Shown here: positions 44,681-44,788 of the stretch, piece after piece
Layout of the letters: each line of letters begins with the position of its first letter
Numbering within the stretch: the stretch's first letter is position 1
Source of the DNA: Promethearchaeota archaeon
GTDB lineage: Archaea; Asgardarchaeota; Lokiarchaeia; Sigyniarchaeales; SOKP01
Assembly (NCBI GenBank): GCA_004524535.1
Contig: SDNY01000012.1
Coordinates: forward strand, 1 to 44,788
Length of the DNA: 44,788 nucleotides
Direction: 5' to 3'
The notes under the pieces: model-generated
What the model was told of the DNA's origin: nothing
Databases searched by the model: none
Seen by the model: the letters and a program-made list of their open reading frames with translations, nothing else
Position numbers and translations under genes: made by a program

Positions 44681-44788
44681 TTATTCTTGACTCTTGTACA
44701 TTGAGTACCCAATAAGATAGGCCAAAATAACTACTCCAAACGAAATCGCACCGGCAATATAGAACCACCTTCCAAGCTCTCCTAAAAG
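44681..44788 (-). CDS. C-terminus of a membrane protein, partial
   Basis: The last 35 codons of a reverse-strand gene cut by the window edge; stop TAA at 44681-44683. The frame reads a Gly/Leu/Trp-containing stretch, then a membrane helix ('IAGAISFGVVILAYLIGYSM') and a short basic/polar end 'YKSQE'. This could be a single-pass anchor or the last helix of a polytopic protein; its identity cannot be determined from the fragment. Confidence 0.65.
   Translation of the reverse strand, partial: LLGELGRWFYIAGAISFGVVILAYLIGYSMYKSQE

Overview
The window is strongly AT-rich and gene-dense, and it most likely comes from an Asgard archaeon of the Lokiarchaeia (Promethearchaeota) type. The evidence is a eukaryote-like ESCRT cluster (Vps22, Vps25, a Vps4 with MIT domain, and one ESCRT-III subunit). 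With it come archaeal ribosomal proteins eS1 and uS15, an archaeal Nip7, a short histone-fold protein, longin/roadblock-like proteins, intron-containing tRNA-Gly and GGTGATC-type Shine-Dalgarno sequences. Bacterial-looking metabolic genes (LacZ, GH29 fucosidase, AidB-like acyl-CoA dehydrogenase, RNase III) are interspersed, which is common in this group.

Layout. 1-1184: an rRNA/tRNA m5C methyltransferase (5'-truncated by the window) converging on Nip7. 1269-4980: ESCRT block, with vps22 (+) facing the vps4-vps25 operon (-), and ESCRT-III (+) divergent from vps4 across an AT-rich region carrying a perfect 16-bp palindrome. 5111-7969: a PfkB kinase, a tRNA-Gly(GCC) that seems to hold two introns, two uncharacterised genes and tRNA-Val(GAC). 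8277-8630: an untracked small membrane-anchored ORF whose Gly4 run meets an in-frame TGA followed by Gly-Cys; about 120 nt further on lies a hairpin with a eukaryote-like SECIS core. I consider this candidate selenoprotein plus SECIS the most interesting item. 8659-14406: pgk, then a nickel neighbourhood (larB, a TPR gene, larC, an AlkP-like gene, nikR). 14424-17059: a long inverted repeat, a short histone, and a large anchored surface protein.

17271-21647: two longin/roadblock-like proteins flank an overlapping radical SAM-sirtuin pair. 21669-25749: AidB-like acyl-CoA dehydrogenase, the rps15-rps3ae operon with an unusual leader, and an RdgB/HAM1 pyrophosphatase. 25793-35796: GH29 fucosidase, zinc-ribbon protein, RNase III, a half-size RPB9/TFS-like protein, GDPD, an ADP-forming acyl-CoA synthetase alpha-type protein, a left-handed beta-helix protein and a 1043-aa LacZ. 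36087-44788: an orphan, an MFS exporter, two tandem alpha/beta hydrolases, an AmmeMemoRadiSam-type radical SAM enzyme coupled to a possible ubiquitin-like small protein, UbiA, TauE/SafE, a zinc-ribbon protein, a SAM methyltransferase, and the C-terminus of a membrane protein cut by the window.

Together the genes cover membrane remodelling (ESCRT), translation, nickel-pincer cofactor handling and its likely nickel sensor, and breakdown of fucosylated and galactosylated glycans. No IS element, CRISPR array, rRNA operon or prophage was seen. All family assignments come from reading the protein sequences, not from database searches.
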